Positions 17,859-25,405 of a stretch of DNA of 32,150 nucleotides are shown here, one piece after another (the stretch's first letter is position 1; every line of letters starts with the position of its first letter). A program made the position numbers and the translations under genes. The notes below the pieces were generated by a model. That model was not told the origin of the DNA, did not search any database, and saw only the letters and a program-made list of their open reading frames with translations. Source of the stretch: Neptunomonas sp. (GTDB lineage: Bacteria > Pseudomonadota > Gammaproteobacteria > Pseudomonadales > Balneatricaceae); NCBI RefSeq assembly GCF_016744175.1, contig NZ_JADGEV010000002.1:17792-49941 (forward strand), given 5' to 3'.

Positions 17859-18629
17859 ATGTCCATTATTATAAAGACCCAGGAAGAGATTGAAAAAATG
17901 CGTATTGCTGGGCGGCTAGCAGCCGAGGTTCTCGAAATGATAGAACCTCACATTGCTGTCGGTGTGACGACCAATCAATTGGATAAAATCTGTCATGATT
18001 ACATTACGAATGAGCAGCACGCCATTCCTGCACCACTGAACTACCATGGATTCCCAAAATCCATTTGCACCTCGGTCAACCAAGTAGTTTGCCATGGGAT
18101 TCCGAATGACAAACCTTTGAAAGAAGGCGACATGGTCAATGTCGACATTACCGTTATAAAGGATGGTTATCACGGCGACACCAGCAAAATGTTCTTTGTC
18201 GGAAAAGAGCTCCCACATGCTAAGCGCTTAGCTGAAGTTACACTAGAATGCCTTTACAAAGGTATTGAACTCGTTAAGCCTGGTGCATTTTTAGGTGATA
18301 TTGGTCACGTTATACAAAAACACGCAGAATCCAATCACTACACAGTCGTACGTGAGTACTGTGGACACGGCATCGGTATAGAGTTTCACGAAGATCCACA
18401 AGTTTTGCATTACGGCCGCTCAGGGACTGGGGTAAAACTTGAAGAAGGCATGATTTTCACTATCGAACCTATGATTAATGCAGGAAAGCGTGACGTCAAA
18501 CTCTCCAAAAAAGATGGCTGGACGGTAGAAACGAAAGACCGTCGTTTATCAGCACAATGGGAGCACACCATCCTTGTCACAGAAACTGGATTTGAAGTGC
18601 TCACTCGCCGATCTGAAGAAACCTTTTAA
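17859..18629 (+). CDS. map: Type I methionine aminopeptidase
   Basis: Removes the initiator methionine from nascent proteins in the cytoplasm, a dinuclear metal enzyme. The 256-residue length fits type I (E. coli 264). Active-site residues are readable: H79 in CHGIP, metal ligands D96 in VNVDITV and D107 in YHGDTS, the histidine of GHGIGIEFHEDP, the glutamate of FTIEPMIN, and the glutamate of WEHTILVTE. AAGGAA precedes the ATG. It diverges from rpsB, the usual arrangement, and is followed after 18 bases by glnD. Confidence 0.97.
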   Translation: MSIIIKTQEEIEKMRIAGRLAAEVLEMIEPHIAVGVTTNQLDKICHDYITNEQHAIPAPLNYHGFPKSICTSVNQVVCHGIPNDKPLKEGDMVNVDITVIKDGYHGDTSKMFFVGKELPHAKRLAEVTLECLYKGIELVKPGAFLGDIGHVIQKHAESNHYTVVREYCGHGIGIEFHEDPQVLHYGRSGTGVKLEEGMIFTIEPMINAGKRDVKLSKKDGWTVETKDRRLSAQWEHTILVTETGFEVLTRRSEETF

Positions 18630-18647
18630 TCATACCGAGATTAAAAA

Positions 18648-21344
18648 ATGACCACGACCTTGCAGCAACTTGCAGAAACTGATGCTTTTATTGATATACA
18701 AGCATTTGAAGCACGCTTATCCAGTGGCGAGCCACCCATTAAGATATTCAAAAGCACCATTAACAAAGCCCAGGCTGAAATGGATGCTCGCTTCAAATCA
18801 GGGGAAGATATCCGCAAATTGATCTATGGTCGCGCAGGCGTGGTTGACGTTATCCTCACAGCTGCTTGGAATCTCTTTACATGGCCTAATGACAAGCAAA
18901 TATCTCTGATTGCTGTCGGCGGGTATGGTCGAGGCGAATTACACCCACACTCAGATGTCGACCTTCTGATTCTTGTCGACGATATCAACCCTGCCGAATA
19001 CGAAGAAAGCATCAGCCAATTTCTTACACTGCTGTGGGATATCACATTAGAAATCGGCTCCAGTGTACGCAGCATAGAAGACTGCTATGACAAGTCACGT
19101 GACGACATTACGATCGCCACGAATCTAATTGAATCTCGTCCATTAACGGGCGATCCGCAATTACACCAACGCATGTATGATCGCGTTACGTCTGAAGGTG
19201 CATGGACAGACAAGGAATTTTTTATTGCCAAGCTTAAAGAGCAAAAAGCTCGGCACCAGAAGACCAACAATACAGAATATAACCTAGAACCCAATTTAAA
19301 AAACTCTCCCGGCGGACTACGTGATTTACAAACCATCGGCTGGGTTGCTAAGCGTCATTTTGGTACCACTTATATTCGCGACCTAGTTGATCACGGTTTC
19401 GTTACAGAGTCAGAACTAGAAACACTCAACCGGGGCGAACTCTACCTCTGGACTGTACGCTATGCGCTCCATATGCTCTGCAGGCGCCGCGAAGACAGAC
19501 TACTATTTGACCATCAACGAACACTCGCTGACTTTTTCGGCTACAAAGATCAACACGGCGCACTTGCCGTTGAACAGTTCATGAGCAAATATTACCGTGT
19601 CGCCATGGCCATGGGCGAGTTCAACGATATGCTCTTGCAGTACTTCAGTGAAGCAATCCTTAAAATAGATGACAAGCAAACCATCACATCTATCAACAAA
19701 CGCTTCCAAATTCATAATAACTATTTAGAAGTCACCTACGACAAAGTATTTGAATATCACCCATTCGCGTTACTCGAAGCCTTCGTTTTATTAGCACAAC
19801 ACGATGAAATACTCGGCGTAAGAGCATCTACAATCAGGCTAATTCGGGATCACAGACATCTAATTGATGACGATTTTCGTAACGACCTACGTAACACAAG
19901 CTTATTCATGGAATTAATGCGCTCTCCTAACGGCGTTTCAACCGAGCTCAATCGGATGAACCGCTACGATATTCTTGGGCGCTACCTGCCGGAGTTTGGA
20001 AAAATTGTAGGCCAGATGCAGCATGACCTCTTCCATATATACACGGTCGACGCGCATACGATGAAAGTCATTCAAAAAATGCGCCAATTCCGCCATAACG
20101 ATCACCGCGAACAATTCCCTATAGCGCACAGGGTCGTCAACAACCTCCCCAAAATTGAGCTTCTCTACATAGCCGGTCTCTATCACGACATTGCGAAAGG
20201 GCGCGGTGGAGACCATTCAGAGCTTGGGTCTGTGGATGTTATGGAATTTTGTGAACGCCATCATTTAGGCAAATGGGACAGCCATTTAACAGCGTGGCTT
20301 GTACGTAGCCATCTACTCATGTCCATGACTGCACAACGCAAAGATATCACTGATCCAGATGTAATCCACAATTTTGCTATGCACGTTCGCGACACCGTTC
20401 ATCTGGATTACCTCTATGTGCTGACGGTAGCCGATATCAATGCTACCAACCATACACTTTGGAATAATTGGCGCGCAACGCTCTTAAGGCAACTTTATAC
20501 AGAGACCAAGCGAGCACTAAGACGCGGCTTAGAAAACCCGATCAATAAAGAGGATAGAATAGAGCAAGTACAACACGACGCTATGCTAATTCTTGCTCAT
20601 TCAGGGCAACCGCAGAATGAAATCAAAGAGTTCTGGAGCATGCTGGGTGAAGATTACTTCCTACGAGAGGAAGCAAGAAATATTGCATGGCACACGCAAT
20701 CTATTCTTGAACACGGATCAAATGTACTGCCATTGATACTGATTCAACAGACCTCTTACCGAGTTTTCGAAGGGGCGACTGAAATCTTTATTTATAGCGA
20801 AGATATCCAAAACATGTTTTCAGCTACCGTTGCCACACTGGACCAACTACACCTTAATATTCAAGATGCACGTGTCATTTTAACTGATGATGGCAGAACC
20901 CTAAATACCTACACAGTCCTTACAGACGACGATGAAGCCCTATCAGAAAACCCAAGCTATTTGAGCAGTATTCAAGAACGTCTAATTGAAGCACTGGATG
21001 ATCCTGACGATTATCCAGACATCATTCATAGACGCGTTCCTAGACAAATGAAGCTCTTTGCTATGCCAACCACAGTCAGCCTCAGTAACGACCCTAACTT
21101 ACAGCTAACGGTAATGGAAGTTCGCACGCCTGATCGCCCTGGCTTGCTGGCACGAATTGGGCAAATTTTCTCAGAACTCAACATTTCTGTACGAAAAGCA
21201 AAAATCGCCAGCGTAGGTGAACGCGTAGAAGATTTCTTCTTTTTAACAGACAGCAATGGCTTACCCATTAGTGACCCAGAACTATGCCAAGAACTGCAAA
21301 CACGTGTCTGCAGAGAACTAGATGAACATGTTCGCGATGAATAA
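18648..21344 (+). CDS. glnD: Bifunctional PII uridylyltransferase/uridylyl-removing enzyme
   Basis: Primary nitrogen sensor that uridylylates PII (GlnB/GlnK) under nitrogen limitation and reverses this when glutamine is high. The 898-residue protein (E. coli 890) has the nucleotidyltransferase signature GGYGRGELHPHSDVDLLIL with G91-G92 and D103/D105. An HD domain (YHDIAKGRGGDHSELG, around residue 510) carries the uridylyl-removing activity. Two C-terminal ACT domains bind glutamine, the last reading EVRTPDRPGLLARIGQIFSEL. It lies 18 bases after map and is probably co-transcribed. dapC/dapD, often next to glnD in relatives, are not here. Confidence 0.97.
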   Translation: MTTTLQQLAETDAFIDIQAFEARLSSGEPPIKIFKSTINKAQAEMDARFKSGEDIRKLIYGRAGVVDVILTAAWNLFTWPNDKQISLIAVGGYGRGELHPHSDVDLLILVDDINPAEYEESISQFLTLLWDITLEIGSSVRSIEDCYDKSRDDITIATNLIESRPLTGDPQLHQRMYDRVTSEGAWTDKEFFIAKLKEQKARHQKTNNTEYNLEPNLKNSPGGLRDLQTIGWVAKRHFGTTYIRDLVDHGFVTESELETLNRGELYLWTVRYALHMLCRRREDRLLFDHQRTLADFFGYKDQHGALAVEQFMSKYYRVAMAMGEFNDMLLQYFSEAILKIDDKQTITSINKRFQIHNNYLEVTYDKVFEYHPFALLEAFVLLAQHDEILGVRASTIRLIRDHRHLIDDDFRNDLRNTSLFMELMRSPNGVSTELNRMNRYDILGRYLPEFGKIVGQMQHDLFHIYTVDAHTMKVIQKMRQFRHNDHREQFPIAHRVVNNLPKIELLYIAGLYHDIAKGRGGDHSELGSVDVMEFCERHHLGKWDSHLTAWLVRSHLLMSMTAQRKDITDPDVIHNFAMHVRDTVHLDYLYVLTVADINATNHTLWNNWRATLLRQLYTETKRALRRGLENPINKEDRIEQVQHDAMLILAHSGQPQNEIKEFWSMLGEDYFLREEARNIAWHTQSILEHGSNVLPLILIQQTSYRVFEGATEIFIYSEDIQNMFSATVATLDQLHLNIQDARVILTDDGRTLNTYTVLTDDDEALSENPSYLSSIQERLIEALDDPDDYPDIIHRRVPRQMKLFAMPTTVSLSNDPNLQLTVMEVRTPDRPGLLARIGQIFSELNISVRKAKIASVGERVEDFFFLTDSNGLPISDPELCQELQTRVCRELDEHVRDE

Positions 21345-21364
21345 ATAACTAACAGAGAATAAAA

Positions 21365-21661
21365 ATGGACCAACAAACCAAAACAGAAATTGAAGCAGCA
21401 GCGTTTCGCCAGCTAGTTGCACACTTAGACAAACGTAAAGATGCTCAAAACATCGATCTAATGAATCTGGCTGGATTCTGCCGAAACTGTTTATCAAAGT
21501 GGTATAAAGCCGCCGCAGAAGAGCGAGGAGAAGAGCTAGACTACGAACAAGCCAGAGAAGTCGTCTATGGCGAGCCCTACTCTGACTGGAAGAAAAAACA
21601 TCAAAAAGAAGCGACGCCAGAACAACTTGCTGCTTTTGCCAACTCAGAAGCCGGAAAGTAA
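21365..21661 (+). CDS. DUF1244 family small protein
   Basis: A 98-residue cytoplasmic protein with no signal or membrane segment. It matches the DUF1244 family by its core GFCRNCLSKWYKAAAEERG and YEQAREVVYGEPYSDWKKKHQ. The two cysteines in CRNC are the only ones and are a family hallmark as I recall it. It follows glnD after 20 bases, with a weak AGAGAA ribosome site, and is likely the last gene of the map-glnD unit. Function is unknown. The family assignment is fairly sure; no role should be inferred beyond the linkage to glnD. Confidence 0.85.
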   Translation: MDQQTKTEIEAAAFRQLVAHLDKRKDAQNIDLMNLAGFCRNCLSKWYKAAAEERGEELDYEQAREVVYGEPYSDWKKKHQKEATPEQLAAFANSEAGK

Positions 21662-21679
21662 TCGGTCATAAATCACCAT

Positions 21680-21718
21680 CAGCTCCAGCGCCTAATTGAC
21701 CCAAGCGCGCTGAAGCTG
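21680..21718. repeat. Inverted repeat at the DUF1244/flgP convergence
   Basis: CAGCTCCAGCGC (21680-21691) and GCGCTGAAGCTG (21707-21718) form a 12-bp stem with one mismatch (a G-U pair in minus-strand RNA) and a 15-base loop. It spans the flgP stop codon. No T tract follows on either strand, so it may be a weak bidirectional terminator or an mRNA end stabiliser. Confidence 0.45.
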
Positions 21719-22132
21719 GTTCATATCCACTTCTAAAATAGTGGCATATGTATCATCCTGAACAGGATACGTTTTTACGACTCTGGCTCCGCGAACAAAT
21801 CCTGCTACTGCTGCTTTAAAAGAATCTCGTTGCATTACCATATCCTGAACGGTGGTCGTACCAAATATATACTGCCCATGTACGATTCCCACCAACTCCT
21901 GATAAGCCCTTAACTTAGATGCACGCATTGCCATCACTACTTTTTGCTGACGAGTACTTCCTGGCTGCAAGCTAATGGGGGCATAACCTGTCGCTTGCAC
22001 CCAGACAGATTCTTGGATAACTGCACTTTCTACTATAGGAGACGGTATTTTATCTACTGCCTCATTAACGGTAATCATGGCCGTCTCACAGCCCGACAAC
22101 AAAACAGTCAAAAATACGAATAACAACCTCAT
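21692..22132 (-). CDS. flgP: Flagellar outer-membrane lipoprotein FlgP (LPP20 family)
   Basis: A 146-residue lipoprotein: signal peptide with lipobox LLSGC and lipidated C15, then an LPP20-type domain (VWVQATGYAPISLQPGSTRQQ, AMRASKLRAYQELVGIVHGQ). In Vibrio and Campylobacter FlgP forms an outer-membrane-associated disk or H-ring component around the sheathed or high-torque motor. Its ATG overlaps the flgO stop (ATGA), so the two are translationally coupled. The divergent flgT supports this identity over a generic LPP20 lipoprotein. It is converging with the DUF1244 gene, 30 bases away. Confidence 0.85.
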   Translation of the reverse strand: MRLLFVFLTVLLSGCETAMITVNEAVDKIPSPIVESAVIQESVWVQATGYAPISLQPGSTRQQKVVMAMRASKLRAYQELVGIVHGQYIFGTTTVQDMVMQRDSFKAAVAGFVRGARVVKTYPVQDDTYATILEVDMNQLQRAWVN

Positions 22133-22821
22133 TTAACCACCCTCTGCGGAGCTGATCCATTTTCTATAATATAACCGTTATTCAATGCCTTAACCGGATC
22201 AAACCCAGGAAGCCCTCCCTCAAGTCTCTGATTAGGAATATGAGTTTGTGCCGCCGCTAGCACTTGTCGAGTTGTTGTATCAAGTATTCGAGCATTAATG
22301 ACGATGCCATCAGGATGATGAGCATAAGTCCCCGTCAATACAAAATAAATTTTATACCTCTGGCGTAACGCTGATATATTTCGTTTCGATACAGGAGATT
22401 TAACCGTAGTTGACAGACTTACTGCACGATAATCGACTAAGTTATAACCTCGCTGCTGTAGTGGAAAGATAAAACTTTCTGATAAACGAGCACCAAACAG
22501 TGAGTCCGGCACACTATGCCGTAACGAAGCAAAAGGTAAAACCGCTATAGGAAATCGCTTCACTTTATTTCGACTCAACCCATTGATTAACTGCTCACTC
22601 ATTTGCTCTACAGCTTCACTGACAGGGTCGATATCAGCATTTTTAGCAGCCACCACCGCGGTAGAAACAGGCTCGCTTACAACAGAATTGCGTGCACTAA
22701 TGACTAATGCTTTACTTGCTTGAGGGCTTAACTTTTCAATTGTCACAGGTACCGGCTGTTTATATGAACACCCACTACCCAGCAAACCAACTAACACAAT
22801 TAGACTGATATTTTTAATCAT
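22129..22821 (-). CDS. flgO: Flagellar outer-membrane lipoprotein FlgO
   Basis: Lipoprotein of 230 residues with signal MIKNISLIVLVGLLGSGC and lipidated C18. The second half matches the FlgO domain: IAVLPFASLRHSVPDSLFGARLSESF, then the RRYKIYFVLTGTYAHHPDG-type strand (RQRYKIYFVLTGTY here) and VINARILDTTTRQVLAAA. FlgO partners FlgP and FlgT in the outer-membrane ring of the Vibrio-type motor. A GTG seven codons earlier (22842) is in frame, but the ATG at 22821 puts the signal peptide at the very N-terminus and is preferred. A GTGGG stretch serves as a weak ribosome site. The gene overlaps flgP by 4 bases. Confidence 0.85.
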   Translation of the reverse strand: MIKNISLIVLVGLLGSGCSYKQPVPVTIEKLSPQASKALVISARNSVVSEPVSTAVVAAKNADIDPVSEAVEQMSEQLINGLSRNKVKRFPIAVLPFASLRHSVPDSLFGARLSESFIFPLQQRGYNLVDYRAVSLSTTVKSPVSKRNISALRQRYKIYFVLTGTYAHHPDGIVINARILDTTTRQVLAAAQTHIPNQRLEGGLPGFDPVKALNNGYIIENGSAPQRVVK

Positions 22822-22966
22822 ATATGCCCACTTATACTTCACTCATACCTTACTCGTATTATTCATTCTGAACAGCTAGCACGAATAAACAAACACATGA
22901 TTTGCATGTAAGGCGTAAATTGAATACCTTTTCTTCTATTATTCATATATCGGTCAGGTTGCTCTC
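22822..22966. promoter_or_regulatory. Divergent flgO / flgT intergenic region
   Basis: This 145-base AT-rich gap must drive both flgOP (minus) and flgT (plus). A direct repeat TATTATTCAT occurs at 22857-22866 and 22937-22946. I looked for sigma-54 (GG-N10-GC) and sigma-28 signatures and found no convincing match. TTGAAT at 22920 is a possible -35 for flgT, but its -10 is poor. Confidence 0.35.
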
Positions 22967-24184
22967 ATGTTGAGACATTTTCAAGATTATTTCTTTTCAA
23001 TCATACTTTTACTATCTAGCACTTGCGCTTTCGCCACAACCGTAGAAGCAACAGGCCAAGCATTAATTGTCGACAACAACATAAGCAATGCTCGAGAACA
23101 AGCCATTGCTGATGCCAAACAGCAAGCATCCTTACAAGCGGCTGCATACATTAGCAGTACTCAGCAAGTAGAAGATGGCATTCTTGAAATTGATAACATG
23201 CGAATCTCTACCGCAAGCCAACTATCGAACATTGAAATCGTTGAAGAAAAACTATTCGGTAAAAAACTACACGTTAGAATTCGTGCTGAAATTGACACAA
23301 AAACTACCTGCGCGAACGGTAATACAGGCAATAGCTTTCGTAAAAGCATTGCAATAACGGCCTTTCCATTAGAGCACCGCTTACAAGCTAACCTAGGCAG
23401 CTTAATAAACATTGAATCGAATATCGCTACCCAACTTGTTTCTCGCTTAAACACAGCACCGGGCATTTCAGCTCTTAACGCGGGCAATTTATCGCTTCAC
23501 AAGCAGCTTGGCACCGCAACCTCTCGACAGCTAGACAGCGGCGCTCTCACAACCATGATGGCTTACACCCAACAACTGGAAAGCCAGTTTATTGTCTCTG
23601 GTGTTATCAGAGACTTATCCATGAACAACCCAAACACCATAAAAGAAAAAAACTGGCTAGTTGATACCTACAATACGCTCGACTACAAAAGCAAAAAACA
23701 TCTACGCAACTTCAGTTTGGACCTCTTCATCCACGATGGATTTAGCGGCACATTATTAGAACAGAAAAGCTATACCACACAAGGGCGCTGGAATCATTCA
23801 GAGACTGATAAAGTAGGATTTGCCACGCCTGAATTCTTCAGCGGCGATTATGGACAACATGTCCAACAGTTGCTCAACGACATCAGCAAAGACCTCTCTA
23901 AATCCCTACGCTGCCTACCCTTTTCAGCAAGAATCACCCGGACAGAAGAAAACAACCTTTGGATAAATGCGGGAAAAGATAGCGGACTATCAAGAGGAGA
24001 CAAATTAAGCATTTATCGTAAAACTATTTTTTACAATCAGTCTAGCTATCCTACTACTGAATTAATAAACACGCGTTTAACCATGATTGTTGATGAAATA
24101 CAGCCGACAACGGTTAAAGGACACATCAATAGTTTAACAACACAGCACAATATTCAGCCCGATGACATTGTGATGTACTGGTAA
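22967..24184 (+). CDS. flgT: Flagellar H-ring protein FlgT
   Basis: Periplasmic protein of 405 residues with a Sec signal (hydrophobic SIILLLSSTCAFA, cut before TTVEATG). Three regions fit FlgT. The N-terminal domain (ATGQALIVDNNISNAREQAIADA, residues about 25-115) is followed by a middle domain (KSIAITAFPLEHR onward). The C-terminal domain reads NLWINAGKDSGLSRGDKLSIYRK. In Vibrio FlgT forms the H ring with FlgO/FlgP and helps MotX/MotY incorporate at the P/L ring. It diverges from flgO as in Vibrio-type clusters, yet no other flagellar gene is in this window. Identity is well supported by fold signature plus neighbours. Confidence 0.88.
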   Translation: MLRHFQDYFFSIILLLSSTCAFATTVEATGQALIVDNNISNAREQAIADAKQQASLQAAAYISSTQQVEDGILEIDNMRISTASQLSNIEIVEEKLFGKKLHVRIRAEIDTKTTCANGNTGNSFRKSIAITAFPLEHRLQANLGSLINIESNIATQLVSRLNTAPGISALNAGNLSLHKQLGTATSRQLDSGALTTMMAYTQQLESQFIVSGVIRDLSMNNPNTIKEKNWLVDTYNTLDYKSKKHLRNFSLDLFIHDGFSGTLLEQKSYTTQGRWNHSETDKVGFATPEFFSGDYGQHVQQLLNDISKDLSKSLRCLPFSARITRTEENNLWINAGKDSGLSRGDKLSIYRKTIFYNQSSYPTTELINTRLTMIVDEIQPTTVKGHINSLTTQHNIQPDDIVMYW

Positions 24185-24187
24185 TGG

Positions 24188-24215
24188 TTTACTTCGCTAG
24201 CTCCCACTCTATAAT
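24188..24215 (+). promoter_or_regulatory. Predicted promoter of the ZapB-like gene
   Basis: TTTACT (24188-24193) and a perfect TATAAT (24210-24215) are spaced by 16 bases. This places transcription start about 30 bases before the 24252 ATG, so the microgene probably has its own promoter separate from flgT. Confidence 0.55.
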
Positions 24216-24251
24216 CTGCATCTTTAATCGTCATATGAAAAAGGGCCTCCA

Positions 24252-24440
24252 ATGCAAACTGAGCTGTTCAACCAGTTAGAAAACAAAATTGAAAACATGA
24301 TCGACGAAGTCGAGCTGCTAAGAATGGAAATCAGCGAACTACGCGAAGCGAAGCAAAAACTGGAAGATGAGCAACAAGTTTGGCAGAACAACCTGCAGCA
24401 TCTCCTGAACAAATTTGATTCAGTCGACGCCACAGAATAA
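24252..24440 (+). CDS. ZapB-like coiled-coil small protein (TIGR02449 type)
   Basis: A 62-residue acidic protein, almost entirely heptad-patterned coiled coil (FNQLENKIENMIDEVELLRM, then LREAKQKLEDEQQVWQNNL). It resembles ZapB and the TIGR02449 group of short gammaproteobacterial proteins, which stabilise the FtsZ ring through ZapA in the cases studied. ZapB itself is longer (about 80 residues), and no zapA is adjacent, so a divisional role is inference. SlyX was considered but lacks the expected pattern. It has a close predicted promoter and a GGGCCTCC stretch before the ATG. Confidence 0.65.
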   Translation: MQTELFNQLENKIENMIDEVELLRMEISELREAKQKLEDEQQVWQNNLQHLLNKFDSVDATE

Positions 24441-24452
24441 GTTGATAAAGAA

Positions 24453-24483
24453 GAGGGCTCAGTCAGTTATTTCTGAGTCCCTC
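24453..24483 (-). terminator. Hairpin at the zapB-like / ompA-like convergence
   Basis: GAGGGCTCAG pairs with CTGAGTCCCTC, one base bulged, across a 10-base loop. On the minus strand a T-rich stretch (TTCTTTATC) follows, so it can terminate the OmpA-family gene whose stop lies in the loop. On the plus strand no T tract follows, but the stem would still sit after the microgene. Confidence 0.5.
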
Positions 24484-25123
24484 GAATATTAATTTCCACA
24501 CGACGGTTCAACGCACGCCCCGAAGCGTTACCATTATCAGCCACAGGATATCTTTCCCCGTATCCTTGCGTGCTAATACGCAATACCTTGATGCCATTCT
24601 GAGCTAGATGATTTGCAACGCTGGCTGCTCGCTGCTCTGACAACTTCTGGTTATGCTCAAATGAACCGGTACTATCAGTAAAGCCATTAACGCTTAACGC
24701 TGTTTTATCAAACTCAGTTAATACGATAGCCACCGAATCTAGCACTGGATAAAAGTTACTAGCAATTTGATATGAATTTGTCTGGAAAGTAACATTTCCC
24801 GGCATGATCAGACGAATTTCATCGCCAACACGCTCCACACTGACCCCTGTCCCTTCCAGCTTCTGGCGCAACAAGGCTTCTTGTTGGTCCATATAGTAAC
24901 CAATGCCTCCACCAGCAGCTCCTCCAACCAAAGCACCAATGGCAGCACCCTTCGTTCTATCCCCTTTACCTGATACAGCAGAACCAATCAGAGCCCCCGC
25001 TAACACGCCAATACCAGCCCCTTTAGCAGCATTACCGGTCTTCTGCTCACGCGAATAAGGGTCTATTGTGGTACACCCAGCTAAAACACTGGATGCTATT
25101 AATGCGATAACTAATTTTTTCAT
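24467..25123 (-). CDS. OmpA-family lipoprotein, YiaD-like
   Basis: Lipoprotein of 218 residues: signal with VLAGC lipobox and lipidated C17, a glycine-zipper segment (about residues 33-78, AAKGAGIGVLAGALIGSAVS and GAAIGALVGGAAGG), then an OmpA C-terminal peptidoglycan-binding domain. That domain shows the diaminopimelate-binding residues in GFTDSTGSFEHNQKLSEQRA and ends ALNRRVEINI. Order and length match YiaD-type proteins tethering outer membrane to peptidoglycan. It stands alone, converging with the microgene and diverging from fabY. GAGAG precedes the ATG. Exact physiological role is unknown. Confidence 0.85.
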   Translation of the reverse strand: MKKLVIALIASSVLAGCTTIDPYSREQKTGNAAKGAGIGVLAGALIGSAVSGKGDRTKGAAIGALVGGAAGGGIGYYMDQQEALLRQKLEGTGVSVERVGDEIRLIMPGNVTFQTNSYQIASNFYPVLDSVAIVLTEFDKTALSVNGFTDSTGSFEHNQKLSEQRAASVANHLAQNGIKVLRISTQGYGERYPVADNGNASGRALNRRVEINIRGTQK

Positions 25124-25405
25124 AAAATTCTCTCAATCGTGCTAAATAGTTTCAAATATCAAATCAGTTTACTCTGCGTCGCTTACTCGTTGACAACATA
25201 AAAAACCATCATTCGATATCAACAATACGATGACATACCTGCCTTAAGGCAATTTATAACAAACTTCACTATATTCATTCTACTGATATAGGCAATTTTC
25301 CTATATTCCATCTAGTCACAGATCAACTGTACCGCTAGAATATAAATTTTACTGTACCTATTCAGTCAGGTTAATCCAGATATAGTTCCAGCCGAGGAGT
25401 TTTCA
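25124..25405. promoter_or_regulatory. Divergent ompA-like / fabY control region
   Basis: The 282-base AT-rich gap carries a candidate fabY promoter, TAGTCA (25313-25318) and TAGAAT (25336-25341) spaced by 17. It is flanked by a direct repeat ACTGTACC (25326-25333 and 25351-25358). Upstream are a 7-bp inverted repeat ATATAGG/CCTATAT (25286-25306) and the palindrome GCCTTAAGGC (25241-25250). These look like operator sites of unknown regulators. No clear promoter for the minus-strand lipoprotein was found. Confidence 0.45.

Noticed and set aside
17799-17894. Small upstream frame overlapping the map start
   Set aside because: It has no ribosome site and runs out of frame into map; likely chance.
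22822-22966. Sigma-28 or sigma-54 promoter for the flagellar genes
   Set aside because: A lone CCGATA is present on the minus strand, but no matching upstream element; no GG-N10-GC pair in a usable position.
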